Positions 1 to 10,026 of a DNA stretch of 64,000 nt are shown piece by piece. The DNA comes from Triglochin maritima. Lineage: Eukaryota; Streptophyta; Magnoliopsida; Alismatales; Juncaginaceae. The DNA is taken from assembly GCA_963682175.1 (NCBI GenBank), contig OY821782.1:24697741-24761740 (forward strand). The letters are read 5' to 3'. Positions within the stretch are counted from its first letter, which is position 1. Every line of letters starts with the position of its first letter. The notes beneath the pieces were generated by a model, which did not search any database, was not told where the DNA came from, and saw only the letters and a list, made by a program, of their open reading frames with translations. The position numbers and the translations under genes were made by a program.

Positions 1-458
1 CACTCCATAAGCCTAAACTACACACACTTGATCAATCACTCATCCTACTCAAAGTGTGCTCAATTAGAGAGTGAATCCCACTCAGTTACAAAGTTGTCAA
101 AAGAGTATAGACTTCGGTGAAAGCCCGAAGTGATCCTTCTCGGATTGTGAGAAGAGTATCAGCAAGCTCGACGAGGGTTGTTCGCGAGTTTGACGGTTGT
201 AAGGCGTTGTCTCCCGGCCCAGAACGGGGAGCGGATAGTGAAGTCGTAGGCGGAGCTCGCGGAGTCGAGTGGAGCTTGCAAGAGAGGACTAGGACCCGGG
301 TGGGGTGCCGAACCTCTATAAAAATGCCGAGTCGATTTGTGGTTTGCTTGTTCCTTTTCCCTACTAGTATTTAAATTGTTTCCGCTGCGTTTATTGTTTG
401 ATTAGTTAGGGATTAGCGTAAAAGTGATTAGATTAACCCGACCCACACGATCCTACAG
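1..458 (+). repeat. 3' part of a Sirevirus-like LTR
   Basis: This matches the last ~430 bp of the complete LTR at 51197-52510 in the same order: a GAAAGCCCGAAG block, GTTGTTCGCGAG, CTCCCGGCCC, GGACTAGGACCCGGG, then CCTCTATAAAAAT. It ends in ATCCTACA where the complete copy ends in GATCCTAACA. The TCTATAAAAAT at 315-325 is a plausible TATA box. The 5' part lies off the window. Its orientation is opposite to the Sirevirus pol remnant at 1776-3663, so it belongs to another copy. Confidence 0.8.
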
Positions 459-979
459 AGAGTTCTATTTATATCCATAGAAAAAGGTAATCCGAGACAA
501 TCCCCCGGTATGGGACTAAACAAATACCAAAAATAGCCTAAAGAAACACTAATACATACGCTCCAGAAATCTTAGCGGATCCGGGAAGATCCGGACCGCC
601 AAGTGGCGGTCTACATGATCCGTATCTGGCTAAATTTTGATTTGGCCTTTCCTTGATATATTTGTTGGTCTTGGATGCATCTACTTCGCTTGTTGGAGCT
701 CCGACCCGAATCGAATTGCCAAAATACTCCCTATGATGGTGTAGAGTTTTCTGTTTTTCTCTTAGGTCCTTCTGTCTTACGTTCATGTCCTCCTCCCTTG
801 CATCTTAGTCGCCAGGTCTCACAATTAAGTCATTTTTCCCTGCTTTTGGGTCCTTTCATGCCTCTTCTTTCAAACCTCTTTATTTCTGAAATTCAAACAT
901 AAAACTCATCACGTAGTGTTGCTTAGGTGTAAGATAATGGATATATGATACAAATATAAGCATGAAATGATGTCTATCA
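459..979 (-). repeat. U3 fragment of an AthA-type LTR
   Basis: Read on the minus strand it begins TGATAGACATCATTTCATG at 979, like the AthA LTR start (TGATTGACATC), and stops a few bases past the TATA box (TATAAATAGAACTC, near 465-475). It contains the GACCGCC..GGCGGTC palindrome near 595-615. R and U5 are missing. It abuts the Sirevirus LTR end directly, so this is a deletion or recombination junction and not a whole solo LTR. Confidence 0.8.
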
Positions 980-1775
980 AGGGGCGGTACCTAGGGTTTG
1001 AAGAGTAGAAGGGGAAAAGTGAAGAGGAAGGCCTTGTAATTCCCCTAATAGGTGCTGAAATGACACGAACGATCGACCGTTGGCATGCCTCAGTCGACTG
1101 TTGGGTTCAAAAAATAAATAAAACCCACGACCGCACAACCACTAGTCAAAATCGGACGGACGAGAATTAAGAAACGGTCGACCGAGAGCAAAATGTGGTA
1201 GACCAGGGCACCTACTGGTGCGTTTCGGTTGGACAAAAAAATAGATAAACGGTCTACCAGAAGAGGAGTTTCAAAAAACTGTGGAAGTACTGTCGCTTTT
1301 CGGTCAGACGTAAAAGAGGTCGTCGGTCAACCGAAAGAGGGAGTGAAACAAGGAAAGCTGCTGGAGGATTTTCGGTTGGACAAAAACACACACACGGTCG
1401 ACCGGAACAACTCTACGGTCGTCCGTAACTCAAAAATGGTTCGACCGGACACTTAAGTGAACTTAAGTCAGATCGACCAGAAGAGAAACAGTCGAACGGA
1501 GTAGTAGAAGTGGTCGACCGAAACACACCAGGGAAAACCATAATAAACACAACAAGTGACCGGTCGACCGAACACAATAATGAGGTCGACCGATGGACAA
1601 ATTTTTAAAACTTACTTGCAGAAACAGTAATCCGGTCGAACGAAACTTCATTTCGGTTCGACCGAATAAAGTCTGAAAATGCACAATTTTGAAAAACACT
1701 CAAAAATCCACAAACACTTGGAATGAAATCTCAACCAAGTACCAAAATTCGAAAAAGAAGCATGATATTTCCAAG
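980..1775 (-). repeat. Palindrome-rich noncoding region of a Sirevirus-like element
   Basis: No coding capacity was found. From about 1068 to 1660 there are some fifteen variants of the palindrome CGGTCGACCG (for example near 1170, 1395, 1510, 1560 and 1585), spaced irregularly by 20-60 bp. The stretch lies directly downstream, in minus-strand sense, of the pol remnant ending at 1776, so it should be the 3' noncoding/LTR part of that element. No polypurine tract or LTR start is recognisable, so the exact LTR boundary is unknown. Confidence 0.6.
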
Positions 1776-2501
1776 TTATACATCATTTAAATTGCACATG
1801 CCTAGATTTAGCCTTATATGAAAGAATTGATCAACGTTTAAAGGTTTTGTAAAGATATCCTTTAGTTGATCATTAGTGGGAACAAATATAAGCTTAATGT
1901 CTTCCTTTCTTGCATGATCTCTAAGAAAATGATGTCTAACCTCAATGTGTTTTGTTCGAGAATGCAATATGGGATTTTTTGAAAGATTTATTGCACTAGT
2001 ATTATCACAAAGTATAGGAGTAGTTTGAAACTCAAGTTTGAAATCTTTGAGGGTTTGCCTCATCCACAAGACTTGTGCACATGCACAACCGGTGACAATG
2101 TATTCGGCCTCGATTGTCGACAATGCAACACTATTTTGTTTCTTACTAAACCAAGAGACAAGCAATTTTCCCAAGAATTGGCAAGTGCCACTAGTACTTT
2201 TACGATCTAAATTGCAATCGGCATAGTCGGCGTCATTGTAGGCAACAAGATAAAAAACCCTAGTCTTGGGGTAAAACAAACCAAAATCTTGAGATCCTTT
2301 GAGATATCGAAAAATACATTTTAAAGCATTGAAATGAGATTCTTTAGGACAAGCTTGAAAACAAGCACATAAACACACGGAAAACATAATATTTGGACGA
2401 CTAGCGGTAAGATAAAGTAAGGATCGGATCATACCTCGATATTTCTTGATATCCACCTCCTTGCCATTTTCATCATTGTCTAACTTAGTGCTAGTGCTCA
2501 T
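1776..2501 (-). pseudogene. Sirevirus-like pol remnant, RT end and RNase H
   Basis: This 241-codon open stretch covers the C-terminal end of a Ty1/copia polyprotein. It has the SLLYLTASRPNIMFSVC segment after the RT palm, the RNase H stretch NDADYADCNLDRKSTSG with SKKQNSVALSTIEAEY, and the CDNTSAINLSKNP / RTKHIEVRHHFLRD block. The segment order and the KLD..EGK-type start match the Sirevirus (SIRE/Maximus) lineage. RNase H would degrade the RNA template during reverse transcription. It is separated from the RT core (2629-3045) by stop codons and is not functional. Confidence 0.85.
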
Positions 2502-2628
2502 GGGAGTGTTGTGTGGCTTACTATCTTCAAGACCAAAGCGTTTTAAGAGTTCTCTGGGTTACTTTGCTTGGTGTATGAAGTTCCCATCTTTAGTTTGCTT
2601 AATTTAGAGTCCGAGGAAGAAGTTTAGT

Positions 2629-3045
2629 TCACCAATTAAGCTCATCTCGAACTCCCCCTGCATAGACTTGGAAAATTCTTTGCAAAGAAGCTGGGTTACT
2701 TGCACCAAATATGATATCATTAACATAGATTTGTACCACTAGTAAATCATGATCATAAGTTTTAACAAAAAGAGTGGTATCCACTTTACCCACACAAAAA
2801 CCTTTGTCGATCAAGAAGTTCTTCGACCGCTCATAACAAGCTCTAGGAGCTTGTTTGAGGCCATAAAGAGCGTTCTTGTGTTTAAACACATCGTTTGGGT
2901 AAGTTTCATTTACAAATCCGGGGGGTAGTGCAATATAAACTTCTTCATTTATAAAGCCATTTAGGAAAGCACTTTTAACATCTATTTGAAATAATTTTAT
3001 GTTCATATAAGATGCATATGCTAATAACATGCGAATGGCTTCCAT
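2629..3045 (-). pseudogene. Sirevirus-like pol remnant, reverse transcriptase core
   Basis: The 138-codon stretch contains FQIDVKSAFLNGFINEEVYI, the PPGF motif, LYGLKQAPRACYE and the catalytic box. The box reads YVND instead of YVDD, so the first catalytic aspartate is lost (GAT to AAT). The remaining sequence is Sirevirus-like, as in the neighbouring RNase H part. It is a dead remnant of the polymerase that copies element RNA into cDNA. Confidence 0.85.
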
Positions 3046-3515
3046 CCGAGCGACGGGGGCATACGTTTCGTCAAAGTCTATACCCTCCTCTTGGAGATAG
3101 CCTTGAGCAACGAGTCTAGCTTTGTTCCTAATTACATTCCCATCTTCGTCAAGTTTGTTTCAAAGATCCATTTAGTTCCAATAACCGTTTGGTTAGAAGG
3201 TTTTTCAACAAGTTCCCATACATCATTTTGAACAAATTGATTTAGCTCTTCATGCATGGCCATTAGCCAAAATTCATCATTACATGCTTGTTCTACTTTC
3301 TTAGGTTCTAATGTAGAGATAAATGCATAAGAATCACAAACTACATGTGCTTTAGACTGTGTCGTCACGCCTTGAGATACATCTCCAATCACAAAGTCCT
3401 TCGGATGATCCTTTCTATAGGTCCAATCGATAGGAACATCCTCCACATTCTCTTGTGGAAAAAAAACTTGGAGGCTCTTGATGAGACTCAGGAGGAACAT
3501 CTTGTGATGATACAT
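3046..3515 (-). pseudogene. Sirevirus-like pol remnant, RT N-terminal part and linker
   Basis: Open from 3132 to 3515 and readable with breaks to 3046. It includes the EELNQFVQNDVWELVEKP motif and GTKWIFE, which start the copia RT domain, preceded by the variable integrase-RT linker. Towards 3046 the frame passes through a stretch matching the RLVAQGY..EEGIDFDETFAPVAR-type block with breaks. It joins the RT core at 3045. Confidence 0.75.
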
Positions 3516-3750
3516 GTCTCATGATATCCATGCAATCATCATCAAGAGAGGAGTTATCTACACAAGCTAACTCTTCAAAGTTAACGTGTAGAGATTCCTC
3601 AACACATCTTGATCGTTTATTGTAGATTCTATTTGCTTTACTCGTATCAGAATACCCTAAAAATGGCCCACTTGAGGGAACAACTCCAAGCTTTTCAAGG
3701 AACTTCTTAATCCACACTCCTTCCTTGCTCGCTTCACTGACAACCACCAC
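3415..3750 (-). pseudogene. In-frame fusion of Tork-like RNase H to Sirevirus-like integrase tail
   Basis: A single 111-codon open stretch reads first as the Tork-like RNase H end (EASKEGVWIKKFLEKLGVV) and then as the Sirevirus integrase C-terminus (FLGYSDTSKANRIYNKRS, CVEESLHV). The switch lies at about 3662-3668. The upstream half aligns with CopT-2 at 58260-58300. The fusion is a deletion or recombination product of two elements, in frame by chance or by selection that cannot be shown here. Confidence 0.75.
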
Positions 3751-4386
3751 TTCTAATGTGGTGGTTGAGTTAGTTGTAGTAGTATGTTACCAGCTACGCC
3801 AATTTACAGCTCCACCATTCAAAAGATAGACATATCCTAATTAAGACCTCTTATCGTCTGGATTACTCACTAAACTCGCATCCGAGTAACCCTCGGCTAC
3901 TAGCTCCCTTTGTCCTCCATAAATAAGAAACTTATCTTTGGTCTAGTTAAGGTACCTCAATATATTCTTAACCGCAATCCAATGATCGGGGTCTGCGTCG
4001 GATTGGTGATGACTTGTCACACTTTGAGAATACGAGACATCGGGTCTTGTACAAGTCATCGCGTACATGATCGATCCTATTTCAAAAGTAGAAGTAATAT
4101 CTTTCTTGTATTCTAAGTCTTTATGTGATGTTGCATGTTGAGACTTCTTGCGTTGTAGACTCATATTCATTGGCACATTGTCCTTTTTTTGGATTGTTCA
4201 TATTGAACCTTTCCAATACCTTGTCAATGCATGTACGTTGACCTAGGCCAATGAGTCTACGAGATCTATCTCTATATATCTTGATCCCCAAGATGTATTG
4301 AGCCTCACCTATGTTTTTCATTGAAAATGCAGATTTCAATGAACTTCTTGTTTGCTCTAATAAAGGGATATGATTTCCCATAAGGA
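3664..4386 (-). pseudogene. CopT-1 pol, 3' segment (RT end and RNase H)
   Basis: This is the downstream part of a minus-strand Tork-like copia gene, continued upstream at 13017 beyond the AthA insertion. It shows GNHIPLLEQTRSSLKSAFSM, GEAQYILGIKIYRDRSRRLI, MYAMTCTRPDVSYS and the RNase H start. Frameshifts separate 4121-4381, 3943-4176 and 3664-3760. It aligns along its length with the better copy CopT-2 at 58260-58960. It is cut at 3664 by the fusion to Sirevirus sequence, so the end of RNase H, the polypurine tract and the 3' LTR are missing. Confidence 0.85.
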
Positions 4387-4391
4387 GTATG
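4387..4391. repeat. Target site duplication GTATG, left copy (AthA)
   Basis: GTATG directly precedes the LTR start TGATTGACATC and recurs at 13012-13016 right after the 3' LTR. Removing one copy and AthA restores the CopT reading across the RT motif, as seen in CopT-2 near 58960-58985. Confidence 0.95.
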
Positions 4392-5782
4392 TGATTGACA
4401 TCATTTCATGCTCATATTTGTATCTTATATCCATTATCTTTCACCTAAATAATGCTATGTTACGAGTTTTATGTTTAGTTTTCAGGAATAAATAGGTTTG
4501 AAGAGATGAAGCATAAAAGGACCCAAAAGCTGGGAAAAAGGACTGAATTGTGAGATTTGTGGACCAAGATGCAAGGAAGAAGGACCTGAATGCAAGACCA
4601 AAGGACCTAAGAGCAAAACAGAATACTCCTCACCATCATGAGGAGTATTTTGGCAATTCTATTCGGGTCGGAGCTCCAACATGCAAAATAGATGCATCAA
4701 ATACCAACAAAGCCTTCCAGAAAAGCCCACAAGAAATTCCAGAGCGATCTGGACACTGTAGACCGCTAATTGGCGGTCACTTTTGGCCCAAATGCGCTCC
4801 AATTTCTCCAGCACATGTATTATAGGATGTGTAGGCTATTTGTGGTATCTGTTTAGTCCCACATCGGGGGATTGTCCCGGATTAGCTTTTTCCATGGCTA
4901 TAAATAGAACTCTTCACCTCCTATTGTAATCACTCCATATTTTAAGTGGCTATTCCTCCTACTAGAAGTGAGGCCTTGAAGCACACACTAAAGTAGGAGG
5001 ATGCTACTTTTAATGTGAGTCATTTTATCAATAAAGTTTTGTGTTTATTTCATTGTTTGTTTTATGCTTCTTTTATTGTTTGTGCATGTTCTAGTTTAAT
5101 CGTCTTTTAATTCTAGCTTAGTTTTAATATGCTTTCTTTCCATAGTTTAATAATTAGTGTAATGTTTAGTGAGTAGTTCCATCCCCTTTGGGGGGTGGAG
5201 TAGATGTACATACATGCATTAGAGAATGGGATGAATGCTTTAATTTCAATGTGTTGATTAAACATGAATGTATGCTTGCTTGTTTACGATAGAATTTACA
5301 ACTTGATGAGTTTTGCCAAAATGATTAGACACCTCTCATGCTTGTTTAGGTTCTGAAATAAACAACTTGCATATGTAAATGTTAATCAACTAAGTTGGTG
5401 AATAGATTGATAGGTTTTGCCATAACATTTAGACACTTCCTATGCTTGATAAACACCACCTTCATGTGCTTAAAGAATGTATTCTACACCCACCTCTTTG
5501 CTTGTGTGCACTCACTCCACCCCTTAGGGGTTTTCCCTTCCTGAAATTCCAGCATTCTTGTTTCGTTCTTAGCTTAGTTCTTATTTCATCGTTTGATTGC
5601 TTCTTTCACATTTCATACTTCTTAGCGTAGTGTAGCGTATGTTAGCATAAACATCTTTCTTCCCCTATTTTTGCTACTTGATTTCGTACAAGCAAGAGGC
5701 TGCTCTCCTCCCTGAGGACGACCCGTACTTGCCACCTCTTCATCGCGGTCGTGCACTTGCGGTTTAAATAAAACGTCCAACA
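4392..5782 (+). repeat. AthA 5' LTR
   Basis: 1391 bp, TGATTGACATC... to ...CGTCCAACA, near-identical to 11600-13011. TATA box CTATAAATAG near 4898 is followed by a CACCTCCTATTG initiator-like region. One GACCGC..GCGGTC palindrome lies at about 4761-4778. The last bases of the LTR are directly followed by the primer-binding region. Confidence 0.95.
4892..4912 (+). promoter_or_regulatory. AthA LTR core promoter (TATA box)
   Basis: GGCTATAAATAGAACTC is conserved in position and sequence in the LTRs at 4892, 12124, 33955 (minus strand) and 40965, and in the U3 fragment at 459. It sits downstream of the palindrome in every copy, as expected for U3 upstream elements and a TATA box driving element RNA. 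Confidence 0.7.
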
Positions 5783-5788
5783 AGTTTT

Positions 5789-5806
5789 TGGCGCCGTTGC
5801 CGGGGA
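5789..5806 (+). other. AthA primer-binding site (tRNA-Asp)
   Basis: TGGCGCCGTTGCCGGGGA is perfectly complementary to the 3' 18 nt of plant tRNA-Asp(GTC). It lies six bases after the LTR end. Athila-type elements typically use this primer. It starts minus-strand cDNA synthesis. Confidence 0.95.
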
Positions 5807-7002
5807 GGTGCCAGTCCAGACTCTTGTTTGGACGATTCGAGTGGATTTAATTTGTGTCTTGTAGTTGTTCGTTGTTTTAGGAGACTGGGAATAGCAAGGG
5901 AAGGCGTCTAGAAAAATTTCAAGGCTACCGGGGCACTTCAGACCGCCAATCAGCGGTCTGAGACCGCTAATCAGCGGTCGGGTGAGCTCAGTTCACCTTC
6001 TAGTTTTTTGTGGTTGTTAGACTAATTGATATAGTAATCTGGGACTCCATTTGTGCATGTTCAGACTCTTAGATTGCTCCCAGATTAATAATCAACTTCC
6101 CATAAGCAACTTGGACCCTAAAACTCAAAGCAAAAGATTAGGCATTCTTTTTGTTTAGGCCATGCATCATGTATGTGACTTAGGCACTTAGATTGTCTTT
6201 TATCTTAGCTTTATTTTCTGTTGCTGAGAGCTGGCGTGAGGTACGCACCTTCTACTCTCATTCATGCATTTCGTATGAACATGCATTAGTTAGTAGGAAG
6301 TGCATTGCAACAAGTGTGAGTTGAGCGTTGTTTGGAGTGTTGATTGCTAGATTTAGGACTCCAAAACGCTACTAAGGAGGGGCTGTCCCGTAAAAGATAA
6401 GGTGGGGGATTTCATCACCCTTTCCTTCGCCCCAAAAACCACACTAATCAAGATCCTAATTTTAAAATCAAGTAGACATTGGCCCTAAGGATCTTGGACG
6501 CATTAGGAGAGTGATCCGGTCCCGACCGTCATGACCTGATCGGCGTTGCCCACTTTGTCGATAGTAGGAGAGACGAGATCCCCGGATCTTGGCTCACTTG
6601 CTGGGCTTTGTGGTCCTCGTTGTAGGGAGGTGAGGCGTGTTGAGGCCGTGTGACCTCGCAGTTAGGCGTCGTCTAGCTGTAAAGACCTATAACGACCTTA
6701 GGATTGTTTGAGCCTTGTTTGCTTGTGTGCTTCTACCTGTACCCATCCACCGTAGCTTAAGGACTTCTTCCCTTCTCTCCTGAGTCATTCTTTCTCTCCT
6801 GTGTTCCCTCGTCTTCTCTTCTACGTACATTCTTCATTTGAAAAAAAAAGAAAGAGAGTTGTGGTTTGTGTGTGCACCTTTGTGCATGCTTTCGTGGACA
6901 CGAGACGAGAGTGGTCGTTTGATGAGGAGCGTTGTCAATCCGGCTTCGGTCATCGATTTCTAGACACCTTCCTCCTCTCGTGTCGCACGTAGTTCGGGTC
7001 CA
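5807..7002 (+). other. AthA leader with two adjacent palindromes
   Basis: Noncoding 1.2-kb leader between primer-binding site and gag. At 5938-5980 two hairpins follow each other: CAGACCGC-CAATCA-GCGGTCTG and GACCGCT-AATC-AGCGGTC, the same motif as in U3. The stretch 6399-6612 recurs in inverted orientation in AthB (17222-17450). The 3' part is pyrimidine-rich (CTTCTCTCCTG) before the gag start. Short ORFs here look fortuitous. Confidence 0.7.
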
Positions 7003-8679
7003 ATGGCTGCTAATTTCCGTAAGGAGGAGCAGTTGCTGGACCCACCTGTGCTTCCAGTTGTCGTTCCCATACCTCTTCGTGATCGATGCTACCCGAGCCG
7101 TACAGCTCTGCCCTCATGCATCGTATTGCCAGAGGCAAATGGGAACCATTTTGAGGTCAAGCCTCAGTTTATTTCCATGCTCCCTCATTTCACTGGGAAA
7201 GGTGACCCCTATATCTTTCTCAGGGAATTTGAGGAGGTCTGTGCTATGTTCAAACTGCAACAACTTAGCACAGACTCCATTCATCTTAGGCTTGTCCCCT
7301 TTGCGCTTAAGGATGACACCAAGAAGTGGTTGTACAGCAACCAGGCGAGTGCCTTCAGGACTTGGGATGAGTTTCAGTCTGCATTCCTCAAAAAGTATTT
7401 TCCAAATCATCGGACTCAAAAATTGAGGAACGAAATCAATTCGTTCTATCAACATGAGACCGAATCATTTCATGCATACTTAGAGAGGTTCAAGAAGCTA
7501 CTATCCTCATGCCCTCACCATGGCATTGAGTTGTGGCGCCTGTGTCAGATTATCTACGAGGGTCTTCACATTCCATCTAGAACGCTCCTTGAGTCCATGT
7601 GTCAAGGAGAGTTCTTGGGAAAGGATGAAAGGGAGGCATGGGCTTTCCTAGAAGACCTCGCCGAGAAAACAATGCAATGGGAGAGTGTGAGGGAACCACC
7701 TGCATCATCTAGTATAGGAGCGAAGATCACGAATGCAAACTCGACTAGTTCGGGTTCCGCATTTGCTGTCGATTCCACTACGGCCACCGAGGCGCGCATG
7801 GCGGCCTTAATGCGCCGTATCGATTCGATTGAGCTCCAAAACCAGCACGATGTATCTCATGTGTCTGCATCTGGTTCAGTTCCATGTCATTTATGCGGTA
7901 GGATAGGTCATATAGGGGGTGAGTGTGCATCCATTCCTCCTGAGATGGAACATGTAAATGCCATCTATGATAGATCCAGGAATGACCCATATTCATCATC
8001 ATATAACCCTGGATGGAGGAACCACCCTAATTTTTCATGGAACCATAACAATGCCCCAGGTGGTTCTTCAAACTTTTCTCGACCACCTAACCGACCACAC
8101 TACCCTCCCATGCATTCACAGTCTCATCAGCCACCCCAAAGTCAGAATACCAACCAATCAGGTTTCCCAAATTCTAACAACTTGGAAACCCGGTTTAATT
8201 CGCTTGAGAACTTAACTCGTGGACTTGAGAAATCTGTAAAAAAAATTATGTCTACCACAAGTCAAGTTCTCACTTCAAATCAGCAGACCATGAAATCTCT
8301 AGAGCTTCAGATGGGCCAATTGGCTCAGTCTGTACATCAGAGAGAGAAAGGGTCTTTTCCTAGCCAGCTTGAGGCTAACCCCCGCATGTACCAACAACAA
8401 CAAATTCAAAATGAGAGTGTGGTACCTCGGGGGAGGCAAGTGAACCATGTGGAGGAACCTGTTCACCATGTCAATTCCATTGTGACCTTAAGGAATAGAA
8501 AACAGGTTGACAATCACATTTCCTTGCCACACCCACCACCATCTATGCAGTCCCTCAGTGGGAATGGTGGTGAAGAAGAAGCTGAGGGTGAGGGTAATAC
8601 ACCAAGGCTTCCTTCTCAGGCACCGCAGAAAACCTACATGCCAAAAGCTCCTTATCCAAGTAGGTTAACCAAAAAGTAG
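7003..8679 (+). CDS. gag: AthA Gag (capsid and nucleocapsid)
   Basis: A 558-residue Athila-like Gag starts at the ATG in CCAATGGCTGC. Residues ~45-220 are the retrotransposon capsid domain (FTGKGDPYIFLREFEEVC, EINSFYQHETESF, SCPHHGIELWRLCQ). A CX2CX4HX4C zinc knuckle (CHLCGRIGHIGGEC) begins at residue 295 and should bind element RNA. A Pro/Asn/Gln-rich segment (~330-390) and a likely coiled coil (LENLTRGLEKSVKKI, ~395-447) follow. The frame ends at TAG 8677-8679, with the protease continuing in the same frame. Gag would form the cytoplasmic particle. The frame is otherwise open, so expression is possible. Confidence 0.9.
   Translation: MAANFRKEEQLLDPPVLPVVVPIPLRDRCYPSRTALPSCIVLPEANGNHFEVKPQFISMLPHFTGKGDPYIFLREFEEVCAMFKLQQLSTDSIHLRLVPFALKDDTKKWLYSNQASAFRTWDEFQSAFLKKYFPNHRTQKLRNEINSFYQHETESFHAYLERFKKLLSSCPHHGIELWRLCQIIYEGLHIPSRTLLESMCQGEFLGKDEREAWAFLEDLAEKTMQWESVREPPASSSIGAKITNANSTSSGSAFAVDSTTATEARMAALMRRIDSIELQNQHDVSHVSASGSVPCHLCGRIGHIGGECASIPPEMEHVNAIYDRSRNDPYSSSYNPGWRNHPNFSWNHNNAPGGSSNFSRPPNRPHYPPMHSQSHQPPQSQNTNQSGFPNSNNLETRFNSLENLTRGLEKSVKKIMSTTSQVLTSNQQTMKSLELQMGQLAQSVHQREKGSFPSQLEANPRMYQQQQIQNESVVPRGRQVNHVEEPVHHVNSIVTLRNRKQVDNHISLPHPPPSMQSLSGNGGEEEAEGEGNTPRLPSQAPQKTYMPKAPYPSRLTKK
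8677..8679 (+). promoter_or_regulatory. In-frame amber codon between Gag and protease
   Basis: TAG separates gag and protease in the same frame (7003 and 8689 share frame). The same codon in the same context (AAG TAG AGT GAC) occurs in AthC at 45984-45986, while AthB has sense codons there. It could mediate readthrough-controlled Gag-Pro synthesis or be a shared deamination of CAG. The downstream context is not the strong plant readthrough context CARYYA. Confidence 0.4.
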
Positions 8680-8688
8680 AGTGACGAC

Positions 8689-9984
8689 ATGGACAAGATA
8701 TTAGAGGTATTTAAGCAAGTGAAGGTTAACATCCCCTTGTTGGATGTCATCCAACAAATACCTCAATATGCCAAAGTGTTGAAGGATCTCTGCACAACTA
8801 AGAGGAAGACCAATGTTCCTAAGAAAGCATTCTTGGCTGCAAATATCAGCTCAGTTTTGTCCAATCCTACCTACACAAAATACGAGGACCCTGGGTGTCC
8901 TACTATTCAGTGTACGATAGGGGACACTAGATTGAGCAATGTTTTGCTTGATTTAGGATCAGCGGTCAACCTCCTCCCATTCTCTGTTTATCAACAGTTG
9001 AACTTGGGAGAATTGAAACCAACTAAGATCACCCTCCAATTGGCGGATAGATCCATTCGTATTCCCATGGGGATTATCGAGGACGTGCTTATCAAAGTTG
9101 GAGATTTTATATTTCCAGTCGATTTTGTTGTCCTCGATACCAATCCTGTTGCGAACACCCACTCTCAAATACCTTTGATTTTGGGTAGACCATTTCTGGC
9201 AACCTCCAATGCCTTGATTAATTGTAGAAATGGTCTCATGAAGCTCTCATTCGGTAACAAGAGTGCCGAGTTTCATGTGTTCAATTCTGGTAGGCAACAA
9301 GAACCCATGGATGAACCTTTAAATCTAAATCTCATCCACCAATTGGAGAAAGCACCACAAAATCAACGAACACCCCTAACCCCAATGCAACCCATTGAGA
9401 ATGTTCGTGGGCCCAGCGAAGACTCATTGCCTGTCTTTGCAATGCAACAGGGTGAGCTGGCCTCGAACATGAATGTCCAAAGGGAGTGTTCGTTGCATGA
9501 TTCAGTTGAGAGTACTAGTGAGAGTGAGACACCTCATCATATGCCTATACCAGAAGGTGTCTCTACCTCATGTTCCATGGCCATTGAGCCATTTGAGCTT
9601 CATATTGACTCCAACAAGGACCCACCTATGACTGAGCTTATGCTTGATGATCTAAATGATGGTGGGAGGGCCTTGTTGGATGACTTGGGGAGAAGCCCCA
9701 TTCTTAGTGATGCAGGTCTGCTGCATCCATCGAATGAGCTTGAGGAACTCATTCCGATGCACCCGCCTATTGGTTGGAGGGTTTTCTTCGATGAGCAATT
9801 AAACCCTAGTGAGGCAACGCAACTTCATTCTTTGTTGCCCACACCCGACCAATATCATGAGGGGTTCGAGCCTTTCAGCTTTGACCTTTCATCCCTCATG
9901 ACACCTCAGAGTACCAGTGGAGTTTGCCCATCTCGGCAAGTCTCTGGTCCTCATGACTTGATGTTCTCATTTGATGTTCCTTGA
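8689..9984 (+). CDS. pro: AthA aspartic protease with conserved C-terminal tail
   Basis: 431 residues from ATG 8689, in frame with gag. Residues ~9-35 (VKVNIPLLDVIQQIPQYAKV) and the protease core match Athila-type proteases. The active-site motif is DLGSA (Asp88), the flap-like region LQLADRS follows and ILGRPF lies near residue 165. It would cut Gag into mature parts. Beyond ~residue 210 comes a 220-residue tail not found in usual Athila proteases, with ELIPMHPPIGWRVFFD near 354 and a terminal FSFDVP. AthB has the same tail. Where an autonomous element would begin reverse transcriptase, the ORF stops. The tail's role is unknown. Confidence 0.85.
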   Translation: MDKILEVFKQVKVNIPLLDVIQQIPQYAKVLKDLCTTKRKTNVPKKAFLAANISSVLSNPTYTKYEDPGCPTIQCTIGDTRLSNVLLDLGSAVNLLPFSVYQQLNLGELKPTKITLQLADRSIRIPMGIIEDVLIKVGDFIFPVDFVVLDTNPVANTHSQIPLILGRPFLATSNALINCRNGLMKLSFGNKSAEFHVFNSGRQQEPMDEPLNLNLIHQLEKAPQNQRTPLTPMQPIENVRGPSEDSLPVFAMQQGELASNMNVQRECSLHDSVESTSESETPHHMPIPEGVSTSCSMAIEPFELHIDSNKDPPMTELMLDDLNDGGRALLDDLGRSPILSDAGLLHPSNELEELIPMHPPIGWRVFFDEQLNPSEATQLHSLLPTPDQYHEGFEPFSFDLSSLMTPQSTSGVCPSRQVSGPHDLMFSFDVP

Positions 9985-10026
9985 CCAAATGATTATGAGA
10001 ATATCTTGGTTGATGTTTATATCTTG

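Noticed and set aside
5442..5630. 62-codon ORF present in both AthA LTRs (also 12671-12859)
   Set aside because: Identical only because the LTRs are copies. No domain, and it lies in the LTR transcript leader.
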